Assembly: GCA_016801885.1 (NCBI GenBank)
Contig: CM028895.1
Coordinates: 11,556,001-11,620,000, forward strand
Length of the DNA: 64,000 bases
Direction: 5' to 3'
DNA from: Toxotes chatareus
Taxonomy: Eukaryota; Chordata; Actinopteri; Toxotidae
Every line of letters begins with the position of its first letter. Position 1 is the stretch's first letter. Below are positions 50,401 to 63,900 of this stretch, piece after piece. Both the position numbers and the translations under genes were made by a program. The notes beneath the pieces are model-generated. The model did not search any database and was not told where the DNA came from. It worked only from the letters and a program-made list of their open reading frames with translations.

Positions 50401-53400
50401 GACATTTTGAGGTCAAAAAAATTTTGACTTTTTGGCGAAAAAAAGCGGCATACTATACTATGGCGTTTTTATGACATTTGAGGTCAAAAAATTTTTGACT
50501 TTTTGGCGAAAAAAATTACTATACTATGGCGTTTTTATGACATTTTGAGGTCAAAAAAATTTTGACTTTTTGGCCTAAAAATACTATACTATATATGGCG
50601 TTTTTTGACATTTGAGGTCAAAAAATTTTTTGACTTTTTGTCCGAAAAAAAAGCGCCATACTATACTATACTATGGCGTTTTTATGACATTTTGAGGTCA
50701 AAAAAAATTTTTGACTTTTTGGCGAAAAAAACGCATACTATACTATGGCGTTTTTTATGACATTTGAGGTCAAAAAAATTTTGACTTTTTTGTCGATTTT
50801 GGCGCGGCATACTATACTATGGCGTTTTTTATGACATTTTGAGGTCAAAAAAAATTTTGACTTTTTGGCGAAAAAAAAGCGGCATACTATACTATGGCGT
50901 TTTTTATGACATTTTGAGGTCAAAAAAATTTTTTGACTTTTTGTTGTCGATTTTGGCGCTATACTATACTATGGCTTTTTATGACATTTTGAGGTCAAAA
51001 AGCGTTTTTTGACTTTTTGAGGTCAAAAAAGCGAATAAATGGCGTTTTATTTTTTGACATTTGAGGTCAAAAAATTTTGACTTTTTGGCGATTTTACCTA
51101 TACTATACTACTATGCGTTTTTTATGACATTTTGAGGTCAAAAAAATTTTTGACTTTTTGGCGAAAAAAAAAGCGGCATACTATACTATGACGTTTTTTA
51201 TGACATTTTGAGGTCAAAAATTTTTTGACTTTTTGGCGAAAAAAAGCGGCATACTATACTATGGCGTTTTTATGACATTTTGAGGTCAAAAAATTTTTGA
51301 CTTTTTTGGCGAAAAAAAGCGCCATACTATACTATGGCGTTTTTTATGACATTTTGAGGTCAAAAAAAATTTTTGACTTTTTTGGCGAAAAAAAGCGGCA
51401 TACTATACTATATATGCGTTTTTATGACATTTTGAGGTCAAAAAAAATTTTGACTTTTTTGCCGATTTTGGCGCCATACTATACTATGGCGTTTTTATGA
51501 CATTTGAGGTCAAAAAAATTTTTGACTTTTTTGGCGAAAAAAAGCGACATACTATACTATGGCGTTTTTATGACATTTTGAGGTCAAAAAAATTTTTTTT
51601 TGACTTTTTTGGCGAAAAAAAGCGGCATACTATACTATTTTGACGTTTTTTTTGACATTTTGAAAAAATTTACTATACTTTCATGAAGGTCAAAAAATTT
51701 TGACTTTTTGGCCGAAAAAAAACGCCATACTATACTATAGCGTTTTTATGACATTTGAGGTCAAAAAAATTTTTGACTTTTTGGCGAAAAAAAACGGCAT
51801 ACTATACTATGGCGTTTTTTATGACATTTTGAGGTCAAAAAATTTTTTGACTTTTTTGGCCGAAAAAAGCGGCATACTATACTATGGCGTTTTTATGACA
51901 TTTGAGGTCAAAAAAATTTTGACTTTTTGGCCGAAAACTATATACTATGGCGTTTTTATGACATTTTGAGGTCAAAAAATTTTTTGACTTTTTGGCGAAA
52001 AAAAGCGACATACTATACTATGACGTTTTTTATGACATTTTGAGGTCAAAAAATTTTTTGACTTTTTGCCGAAAAAAAGCATACTATACTATGACGTTTT
52101 TTATGACATTTTGAGGTCAAAAAAAAAATTTTGACTTTTTTGGCGAAAAAAAAGCGGCATACTATACTATGAGCGTTTTTATGACATTTTGAGGTCAAAA
52201 AATTTTTTTGACTTTATGGCGAAAAACTTTTTGGGCCATACTACTATACTATGACGTTTTTTATGACATTTGAGGTCAAAAAAAATTTGACTTTTTGGCG
52301 ATTTTGGCGGCATACTATACTATGGCGTTTTTTATGACATTTTGAGGTCAAAAAATTTTTTTTGACTTTTTGCGAAAAAAAAACATACTATACTATACTA
52401 TGGCGTTTTTTATGACATTTTGAGGTCAAAAAATTTTTTGACTTTTTGGCGAAAAAAAGCGGCATACTATACTATGGCGTTTTTTATGACATTTTGAGGT
52501 CAAAAAAATTTTTTGACTTTTTGACATTTGGCGAAAAAAGGCAGCCTTACTATACTATAGCGTTTTTTTTATGACATTTTGAGGTCAAAAAATTTTTGAC
52601 TTTTTGGCGAAAAAAAACTTTTTGCGAAATACTATACTATACTATAGCGTTTTTTATGACATTTTGAGGTCAAAAAAATTTTTGACTTTTTGGCGAAAAA
52701 AAGCGCCATACTATACTATGGCGTTTTTATGACATTTGAGGTCAAAAAAAATTTTTGACTTTTTTTGGCGATTTTGGCCTTACTATACTATGGCGTTTTT
52801 ATGACATTTTGAGGTCAAAAAAACTTTTTGACTTTTTGGCGAAAAAAAATTTTTTGACATACTATACTATGGCGTTTTTTATGACATTTTGAGGTCAAAA
52901 AAATTTTTGACTTTTTTTGGCGAAAAAAAGCGGCATACTATACTATGGCGTTTTTTATGACATTTTGAGGTCAAAAAATTTTTGACTTTTTGGCGAAAAA
53001 AACGCCATACTATACTATGGCGTTTTTATGACATTTTGAGGTCAAAAAAATTTTTTTTGACTTTTTATGGCGTTTTTTATGACATTTGAAAAAAAAATTT
53101 TGACTTTTTTGCCTACTTATACTATACTATGGCGTTTTTATGACATTTGAGGTCAAAAAAATTTTGACTTTTTGGCGCGAAAAAACGGCATACTATACTA
53201 TGGCGTTTTTTATGACATTTTGAGGTCAAAAAAAATTTTGACTTTTTGGCGAAAAAAAAGCGGCATACTATACTATGGCGTTTTTATGACATTTGAGGTC
53301 AAAAAAAATTTTTGACTTTTTTGGCGAAAAAAGCGGCATACTATACTATACTATAGCGTTTTTATGACATTTTGAGGTCAAAAAAATTTTGACTTTTTTG

Positions 53401-56400
53401 GCGAAAAAAAGCGGCATACTATACTATGGCGTTTTTATGACATTTTGAGGTCAAAAATTTTTGACTTTTTTTGTCGGCAAAAGCGGCATTTTTATATGTT
53501 TTTTTTTATGACATTTTGAGGTCGAAAAAAAAGCGACTTTTGGCGATTTGGCGCTACTATACTATGTTTTTTATGACATTTTGAGGTCAAAAAATTTTTG
53601 ACTTTTTTGGCGAAAAAAAGCGGCATACTATACTATAGCGTTTTTATGACATTTTGAGGTCAAAAAATTTTTGACTTTTTGGCGATTTTGGCCTTGACAT
53701 ACTATACTATGGCGTTTTTTATGACATTTTGAGGTCAAAAAAAATTTTGACTTTTTGGCGAAAAAAATGCGCCACTACTATATATGCGTTTTTTTATGAC
53801 ATTTTGAGGTCAAAAAAATTTTGACTTTTTTGTCGAAAAAACGGCATACTATACTATGACGTTTTTTGACATGACATTTTTGGCGAAAAAAGCGAGGTCA
53901 TGAAATTTTGAGGTCAAAAAATTGACTTTTTGGCGAAAAAAAGCGGCATACTATACTATGAGCGTTTTTTATGACATTTTGAGGTCAAAAAAATTTTGAC
54001 TTTTTGGCTTTTTGGCATACTATACTATGAGCGTTTTTATGACTATACTATAATTTTTGACTTTTTGGCGACATTTTGAGGTCAAAAACTATTTTTTACT
54101 TTTTGGTCAAAAAAACTTTTGGCGAAAAAAAATTTTACTATACTATATGTTTTTTTATGACATTTTGAGGTCAAAAAAATTTTTTGACTTTTTTGTCGAA
54201 AAAAAAGCGGCATACTATACTATGGCGTTTTTTATGACATTTGAGGTCAAAAAAATTTTTGACTTTTTTGGCGAAAAAAACATACTATACTATGGCGTTT
54301 TTTATGACATTTTGAGGTCAAAAAAAAATTTGACTTTTTGGCCGAAAAAAAGCGGCATACTATACTATGGCGTTTTTATGACATTTTGAGGTCAAAAAAA
54401 ATTTTGACTTTTTTGGCGAAAAAAAAAGCGGCATACTATACTATAGCGTTTTTTATGACATTTTGAGGTCAAAAAATTTTTTGACTTTTTTGTCGATTTT
54501 GGCGCCTTACTATACTATGGCGTTTTTTATGACATTTTGAGGTCAAAAAAATTTTTGACTTTTTTGGCGAAAAAATACTATACTATGCGTACTATGACAT
54601 TTGAGGTTTTTTGACTGACATTTGAGGTCAAAAATTTTTTGAGGTCAAAACTTTTTTGGCTTTTTTGCCGAAAAAGCATACTATACTATACTATGGCGTT
54701 TTTTATGACATTTTGAGGTCAAAAAATTTTTTGACTTTTTGGCGATTTTGGCGGCATACTATACTATGGCGTTTTTTATGACATTTTGAGGTCAAAAAAA
54801 TTTTGACTTTTTTGCGAAAAAAAGCGGCATACTATACTATGGCGTTTTTTATGACATTTGAGGTCAAAAAAAATTTTTGACTTTTTGGCCGATTTTGGCG
54901 CTTACTATACTATGGCGTTTTTATGACATTTTGAGGTCAAAAAAAATTTTGACTTTTTGGCGAAAAAAAGCGGCATACTATACTATACTATTTTATGTTT
55001 TTTGATGACATTTGAGGTCAAAAAAATTTTTTTGACTTTTGACTTTTTTGGCGAAAAAAGCGGCATACTATACTATGACGTTTTTTATGACATTTGAGGT
55101 CAAAAAAAATTTTGACTTTTTGGCGAAAAAAAAGCGGCATACTATACTATGGCGTTTTTTATGACATTTGAGGTCAAAAAAATTTTTTGACTTTTTGCGA
55201 AAAAAAAGCGGCATACTATACTATGACGTTTTTATGACATTTTGAGGTCAAAAAAAATTTTTGACTTTTTTTGCGAAAAAAAGCGACATACTATACTATG
55301 GCGTTTTTTATGACATTTGAGGTCAAAAAAAATTTGACTTTTTTGGCGAAATTATACTATGGCGTTTTTATGACATTTTGAGGTCAAAAAATTTTTGACT
55401 TTTTGGCGAAAAAAAAGCGGCATACTATACTATGACGTTTTTTATGACATTTTGAGGTCAAAAAAAATTTTGACTTTTTGGCGATTTTGGCGCGCATACT
55501 ATACTATGGCGTTTTTTATGACATTTTGAGGTCAAAAATTTTTTGACTTTTTTGGCGAAAAAAAACGCGCATACTATACTATGACGTTTTTTATGACATT
55601 TTGAGGTCAAAAAATTTTTGACTTTTTGGCGAAAAAAAAAGCGGCATACTATACTATGACGTTTTTTATGATGACATTTTGAGGTCAAAAAATTTTTGAC
55701 TTTTTGGCCGAAAAAAGCGACATACTATACTATGGCGTTTTTATGACATTTTGAGGTCAAAAAAAATTTTGACTTTTTTGGCGAAAAAAAAAGCATACTA
55801 TATACTATGGCGTTTTTATGACATTTTGAGGTCAAAAAATTTTTGACTTTTTGGCCGAAAAAACGCTACATACTATACTATGGCGTTTTTATGACATTTG
55901 AGGTCAAAAATTTTTGACTTTTTGGCCGAAAAAAAGCGCCTTACTATACTATGCGTTTTTATGACATTTTGAGGTCAAAAAAAATTTTGACTTTTTGGCG
56001 AAAAAAAGCGGCATACTATACTATGGCGTTTTTTATGACATTTGAGGTCAAAAAAATTTTGACTTTTTTTGGCGATTTTTTGACTTTTTGGCGATTTTGC
56101 TTACTATACTATGGCGTTTTTATGACATTTGAGTCAAAAAAAATTTGACTTTTTGGCGAAAAAAAACGCCTTACTATACTATGACGTTTTTTATGACATT
56201 TTGAGGTCAAAAAATTTTTGACTTTTTTGGCGAAAAAAAGCGGCATACTATACTATGACGTTTTTTATGACATTTGAGGTCAAAAAATTTTTGACTTTTT
56301 TGCCGAAAAAAGCGGCATACTATACTATACTATGCGTTTTTATGACATTTGAGGTCAAAAAAATTTTGACTTTTTTGGCGAAAAAAACGGCATACTATAC

Positions 56401-57950
56401 TATGGCGTTTTTTATGACATTTGAGGTCAAAAAAATTTTTGACTTTTTGGCCGAAAAAACGGCATACTATACTATGGCGTTTTTATGATGACATTTTTTT
56501 GAGGTCAAAAAAAAATTTTGACTTTTTTGGCCGAAAAAAACGCCTTACTATACTATATGGCGTTTTTGACATGACATTTTGAGGTCAAAAATTTTTTTTA
56601 TGACTTTTTTGGCGAAAAAAGCGGCATACTATACTATAGCGTTTTTTATGACATTTTGAGGTCAAAAAAAATTTGACTTTTTTGGCGAAAAAAACTTTTT
56701 TTTTATGACATTTTGAAAAAAACTTTTTGCGATACGGCATACTATACTATGACGTTTTTTATGACATTTTGAGGTCAAAAATTTTTTGACTTTTTTTGCG
56801 ATTTTGACGGCTACTATACTATAGCGTTTTTATGACATTTTGAGGTCAAAAAAAAATTTTGACTTTTTTGGCGAAAAAAAAAAAGCGGCATACTATACTA
56901 TGGCGTTTTTTATGACATTTTGAGGTCAAAAAAAATTTTGACTTTTTGTCGATTTTGACGCCTACTATACTATGAGCGTTTTTTATGACATTTGAGGTCA
57001 AAAAATTTTTGACTTTTTTGGCCGAAAAAAAGCGCATACTATACTATGATGTTTTTTATGACATTTTGAGGTCAAAAAATTTTTGACTTTTTTGGCGAAA
57101 AAAACGCACGTATACTATATGGCGTTTTTTATGACATTTTGAGGTCAAAAAATTTTTGACTTTTTGGCGAAAAAAAGCGGCTACTATACTATGACGTTTT
57201 TTATGACATTTTGAGGTCAAAAAAATTTTTTGACTTTTTTGGCGAAAAAAAGCGGCATACTATACTATGAGCGTTTTTTGACATTTGACATTTTGAGGTC
57301 AAAAAAATTTTGACTTTTTTCAAAAAAATTTTGACTTTTTGGCTACTACTATACTATGGCGTTTTTATGACATTTTGAGGTCAAAAAAAAATTTGACTTT
57401 TTTGGCGAAAAAAAAGCGGCATACTATACTATGGCGTTTTTTATGACATTTGAGGTCAAAAAAATTTTTTGACTTTTTTGGCGAAAAAAAGCGCCATACT
57501 ATACTATGGCGTTTTTTATGACATTTGAGGTCAAAAAAATTTTTTGACTTTTTGGCGAAAAAAACGACATACTATACTATGACGTTTTTATGACATTTTG
57601 AGGTCAAAAAAATTTTGACTTTTTTGGCGAAAAAAAAACGGCATACTATACTATGACGTTTTTTAGACATTTTGAGGTCAAAAAAATTTTGACTTTTTTT
57701 GTCGATTTTGGCGCGGCATACTATACTATGACGTTTTTTATGACATTTTGAGGTCAAAAAATTTTTGACTTTTTGGCGAAAAAAAAGGCATACTATACTA
57801 TGATGTTTTTTTATGACATTTTGAGGTCAAAAAAATTTTTGACTTTTTTGTCCGATTTTGACGGCATACTATACTATGGCGTTTTTTATGACATTTTGAG
57901 GTCAAAAAAAATTTTTGACTTTTTGGCGAAAAAAAGCGGCATACTATACT
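47451..57950. repeat. Satellite core, ATGGCG / GGCGAAAA subfamily
   Basis: ATGACG becomes mostly ATGGCG. The core GGCCG becomes GGCG, and AAACGG becomes AAAGCGG. The TTTTGAGG block often loses one T. Many monomers are irregular. Either a distinct subfamily or a degraded consensus could explain this. Confidence 0.75.
53850..54160. repeat. Scrambled satellite monomers
   Basis: Within the core, fragments of the monomer are shuffled: TGACATGACATTTTTGGCG, then an extra GAGGTCATGAAATT, then a short tract where CTATACTATAATTTTTGAC joins out of order. Similar scrambled pieces occur near 46365-46450, 49515-49615, 54590-54670 and 56690-56745. Confidence 0.7.
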
Positions 57951-60900
57951 ATGAGCGTTTTTTATGACATTTTGAGGTCAAAAAATTTTTGACTTTTTTG
58001 CCGAAAAAAAAGACGCATACTATACTATATGACGTTTTTACATTTTGACATTTTGAGGTCAAAAATTTTTTTTATGACTTTTTTGGCAAATTTTTTTGAC
58101 GATTTTGGCTTACTACTATACTATGACGTTTTTTATGACATTTTGAGGTCAAAAAATTTTGACTTTTTGGCGAAAAAAAACGACATACTATACTATGAGC
58201 GTTTTTTATGACATTTGAGGTCAAAAATTTTTTGACTTTTTTTTCCGATTTTGGCGCCTACTATATACTATGACGCGTTTTTATGACATTTTGAGGTCAA
58301 AAAAATTTTTTGACTTTTTGGCGCGAAAAGCACATACTATACTATGATGATTTTTTATGACATTTTGAGGTCAAAAATTTTTTGACTTTTTGGCCGATTT
58401 TGAAAAACGGCATACTATACTATGACGTTTTTTATGACATTTTGAGGTCAAAAAAATTTTTGACTTTTTTGGCGATTTTGGCGCCTTACTATACTATGAC
58501 GTTTTTTATGACATTTTGAGGTCAAAAATTTTTTGACTTTTTTGGCGAAAAAAAACGGCATACTATATACTATGACGTTTTTTATGACATTTTGAGGTCA
58601 AAAATTTTTTTGACTTTTTGGCCGAAAAAAAAACGACATACTATACTATGACGTTTTTATGACATTTTGAGGTCAAAAAAAAATTTTTTGACTTTTTTGT
58701 GCCCGAAAAAAAAGCGACATACTATACTATGACGTTTTTTATGACATTTTGAGGTCAAAAAAAATTTTGACTTTTTTGTCCGAAAAAAGCGACATACTAT
58801 ACTATGACGTTTTTTATGACATTTTGAGGTCAAAAATTTTTTGACTTTTTGGCGAAAAAACGCCATACTACTATACTATGATGTTTTTTATGACATTTTG
58901 AGGTCAAAAAAAATTTTGACTTTTTTTTATGACGAAAAAAAAAAAAGCGACATACTATACTATGATGTTTTTTATGACATTTTGAGGTCAAAAAATTTTT
59001 TGACTTTTTTGTCCGATTTTGACGCCTTACTATACTATGGCGTTTTTTATGACATTTTGAGGTCAAAAATTTTTTGACTTTTTTGGCGAAAAAAAGCGGC
59101 ATACTATACTATGACGTTTTTTATGACATTTTGAGGTCAAAAATTTTTTTGACTTTTTGGCGAAAAAAAAGCGATGGCATACTATACTATGGCGTTTTTT
59201 GACATTTTGAGGTCAAAAATTTTGACTTTTGGGCGATACTACTATACTATGACTTTATATATGACGTTTTTTATGACATTTTGAGGTCAAAATTTTTTGA
59301 CTTTTTTTTGGCCGAAAAAAGCGACATACTATACTATGACGTTTTTATGACATTTTGAGGTCAAAAAAAATTTTTTACTTTTTTTGGCCGATTTTGGCGC
59401 TTACTATACTATGATGTTTTTTATGACATTTGAGGTCAAAAAAAATTTTTGACTTTTTTGGCCGAAAAAAAAAGCGGCATACTATACTATGATGTTTTTT
59501 TATGACATTTTGAGGTCAAAAAATTTTTTGACTTTTGGCGAAAAAAAACGCATACTATACTACTATGACGTTTTTTTTGATGACATTTTGAGGTCAAAAA
59601 ATTTTTGACTTTTTTGTCCGAAAAAAAACGACATACTATACTATAGCGTTTTTTTATGACATTTGAGGTCAAAAAATTTTTGACTTTTTTTTTGGCCGAA
59701 AAAAACGGCATACTATACTATGACGTTTTTTATGACATTTTGAGGTCAAAAAATTTTTTTTTTTGACTTTTTGGCGAAAAAAACGACATACTATACTATG
59801 ACGTTTTTTATGACATTTTGAGGTCAAAAAAATTTTTTGACTTTTTGTCCGAATAAAACGACATACTATACTATATGACGTTTTTTATGACATTTTGAGG
59901 TCAAAAAAAATTTTTGACTTTTTTGTCCGAAAAAAACGCCTTACTATACTATGGCGTTTTTTATGACATTTGAGAGGTCAAAAAATTTTTGACTTTTTGG
60001 CGAAAAAAAAACGACATACTATACTATGACGTTTTTTATGACATTTTGAGGTCAAAAAAAAAATTTTGACTTTTTTTTGGCGAAAAAAAACGGCATACTA
60101 TACTATGATGTTTTTTATGACATTTTGAGGTCAAAAATTTTTTGACTTTTTTGTCCGATTTTTTTATGACATTTATTTTGCGAAAAAAAGCGCCTACTAT
60201 ACTATGACGTTTTTTATGACATTTTGAGGTCAAAAAATTTTTGACTTTTTTGCGCGAAAAAAACGGCATACTATACTATGACGTTTTTTATGACATTTTG
60301 AGGTCAAAAATTTTTTGACTTTTTTGTCTGATTTTGACGCCTTACTATACTATGACGTTTTTTTATGACATTTTGAGGTCAAAAAATTTTTTGACTTTTT
60401 TGGCCGATTTTGACGCCTTTTTTGTCTATAATATGATGACGTTTTTATGACATTTTGAGGTCAAAAATTTTTTGACTTTTTGACCGAAAAAAACGACATA
60501 CTATACTATGACGTTTTTTATGACATTTTGAGGTCAAAAATTTTTGACTTTTTTTGGCCGAAAAAAACGGCATACTATACTATGACGTTTTTTATGACAT
60601 TTTGAGGTCAAAAATTTTTTCGACTTTTTTGGTCCGATTTTGACGCCTTACTATACTATGACGTTTTTTATGACATTTTGAGGTCAAAAATTTTTGACTT
60701 TTTTGGCGAAAAAAACGGCATACTATACTATGACGTTTTTATGACATTTGAGGTCAAAAAATTTTTTGACTTTTTTTTTGGCGAAAAAAAATTATGACTA
60801 TACTATACTATGACGTTTTTTATGACATTTTGAGGTCATAAAAATTTTGACTTTTTTGCGGCGAAAAAAAGCTTTTTGGCTATACTATACTATGACGTTT

Positions 60901-63900
60901 TTTATGACATTTTGAGGTCAAAAAAATTTTGACTTTTTTGGCGAAAAAAAAGCGGCATACTATACTATGACGTTTTTATGACATTTTGAGGTCAAAAAAT
61001 TTTTTGACTTTTTTGTCCGAAAAAACGACATACTATACTATGACGCGTTTTTTTTATGACATTTTGAGGTCAAAAATTTTTGACTTTTTGGCGAAAAAAA
61101 AAGGCATACTATACTATGACGTTTTTTATGACATTTTGAGGTCAAAAATTTTTTGACTTTTTTGGCGAAAAAAAAAACGATATACTATACTATGACGTTT
61201 TTTTATGACATTTGAGGTCAAAAAATTTTTGACTTTTTTGTCCGAATAAAACGCGACATACTATACTATGACGTTTTTTATGACATTTTGAGGTCAAAAA
61301 TTTTTTGACTTTTTTGTCCGATTTTGACGCCTTACTATACTATGACGTTTTTTATGACATTTTGAGGTCAAAAATTTTTTGACTTTTTGGCGAAAAAAAA
61401 ACGACTATACTATGCTATATGTTTTTTATGACATTTTGAGGTCAAAAAAATTTTTGACTTTTTTTGGCGAAAAAAACGGCATACTATACTATGATGTTTT
61501 TTTATGACATTTTGAGGTCAAAAATTTTTTTGACTTTTTTTGTCCGATTTTGACGCCTTTACTATACTATGACGTTTTTTATGACATTTTGAGGTCAAAA
61601 ATTTTTTGACTTTTTGTCCTGAAAAAAAAAATTTATACTATACTATGATGTTTTTTATGACATTTTGAGGTCGAAATTTTTTTTGACTTTTTTCTGTCCG
61701 ATTTTGACGCCATACTATACTATGACGTTTTTTTATGACATTTTGAGATCGAAAAAAATTTGACTTTTTTGCCGAAAAAAAAGCCCCATACTATACTATG
61801 ACGTTTTTTATGACATTTGAGGTCAAAAATTTTTTGACTTTTTTGGCGAAAAAAACGACATACTATACTATATGACGTTTTTTATGACATTTTGAGGTCA
61901 AAAATTTTTTGACTTTTTTGGCCAAAAAATGGCGGCATACTATACTATGACGTTTTTTATGACATTTTGAGGTCAAAAATTTTTTGACTTTTTTGTCCGA
62001 ATATACTATGACGTTTTTTATGACATTTTGAGGTCAAAAAAATTTTGACTTTTTTTTGTCCGAAAAAACGACATACTATACTATGACGTTTTTATGACAT
62101 TTTGAGGTCAAAAAATTTTTTGACTTTTTTATGCCATTTTGGCAAAAAAGACAGACTATACTATGACGTTTTTATGACATTTTGAGGTCAAAAAAAATTT
62201 TTGACTTTTTTTGATGATGTTTTATATGACATTTTGAGGTCAAAAAAATTTTTTGACTTTTTTGTCCGATTTTGACGCCTTACTATACTATGACGCGTTT
62301 TTTAAGACATTTTGAAGTCAAAAAATTTTTGACTTTTTGGCGAAAAAACGGCATACTATACTATATGACGTTTTTTTTATGACATTTTGAGGTCAAAAAA
62401 TTTTTGACTTTTTTTGTCTGATTTTGACGCCTTACTATACTATGACGTTTTTTATGACATTTTGAGGTCAAAAAATTTTTTGACTTTTTTTCTCCGATTT
62501 TGACGCCTTACTATGATATGACGTTTTTTATGACATTTTGAGGTCAAAAATTTTTTTGACTTTTTTTGACCGAAAAAAAGCGACATACTATACTATACTA
62601 TGACGTTTTTTATGACATTTTGAGGTCAAATTTTTTTTTTACTTTTTTTGTCCGATTTTGACGCCTTACTATACTATGATGTTTTTTATGATATTTTGAG
62701 GTCAAAAATTTTTTTGACTTTTTTTGGCCGAAAAAAACGGCATACTATACTATGACGCGTTTTTATGACATTTTGAGGTCAAAAATTTTTTGTCTCTTTT
62801 GGCGAAAAAAAGCGACATACTATACTATGACGTTTTTATGACATTTCTAGGTCAAAAAAATTTTGACTCTTTTGGCGAAAAAAACGCCTTACTATACTAT
62901 GACGTTTTTTTTTTATGACATTTTGAGGTCAAAAAAAATTTGACTTTTTGGCGAAAAAAGCGGCATACTATACTATGACGTTTTTTTATGACATTTTGAG
63001 GTCGAAAAAAATTTTGACTTTTTTGTCCGATTTTGATGCCTTACTATAGTATGATGTTTTTTATGACATTTTGAGGTCGAAAAAATGTTTGACTTTTTTT
63101 CCGATTTTGATGCCTAACTATAGTATGACGTTTTTTATTACATTTTGAGGATGAAAAATTTTTGACTTTTTTGCCGAAAAAAAAGCGCCATACTATACTA
63201 TGACGTTTTTTATGACATTTTGAGGTCGAAATTTTTTTTTACTTTTTCTGTCTGATTTTGACGCCTTACTATACCATGACGTTTTTTATGACATTTTGAG
63301 GTCGAAAAAAATTTTGACTTTTTTTGTCCGATTTTGACGCCTTGCTATACTATGATGTTTTTATGACATTTTGAGGTCCGAAAAATTTTGACTTTTTTTG
63401 TCCGATTTTGACGCCTTGCTATACTATGATGTTTTTATGACATTTTGAGGTCCGAAAAATTTTGACTTTTTTGTCCCGAAAAAAACGCCATTCTATACTA
63501 TGACGTTTTTTATGACATTTCGAGGTCGAAAAAAATGTTGACTTTTTTTGTTCGATTTTGACGCCTTACTATACTATGACGTTTTTCATGACATTTCGAG
63601 GCCGAAAAAAATTTTGACTTTTTTTGTCCGATTTTGACGCCTTACTATAGTATGACGTTTTTTATGACATTTTGAGGTCAAATTTTTTTTTTACTTTTTT
63701 TGTCCGATTTTGACGCCTTACTATACTTTGATGTTTTTTATGATATTTTGAGGTCAAAAAATTTTTTGACTTTTTTTGGTCGAAAAAAACGGCATACTAT
63801 ACTATGACGTTTTTTATGACATTTTGAGGTCAAAAAATTTTTTGTCTCTTTTTGGCCGAAAAAAACGACATACTATACTATGACGTTTTTTATGACATTT

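Noticed and set aside
37584..60269. Many open frames of 60-110 codons in the satellite with repeated YYDVFYDILRPK-like or TSKCHKKRHSIV-like peptides
   Set aside because: A 75-bp monomer equals 25 codons, so a stop-free frame in one monomer stays open through its neighbours. Frames occur on both strands, start and end at random indels, and encode only translated satellite.
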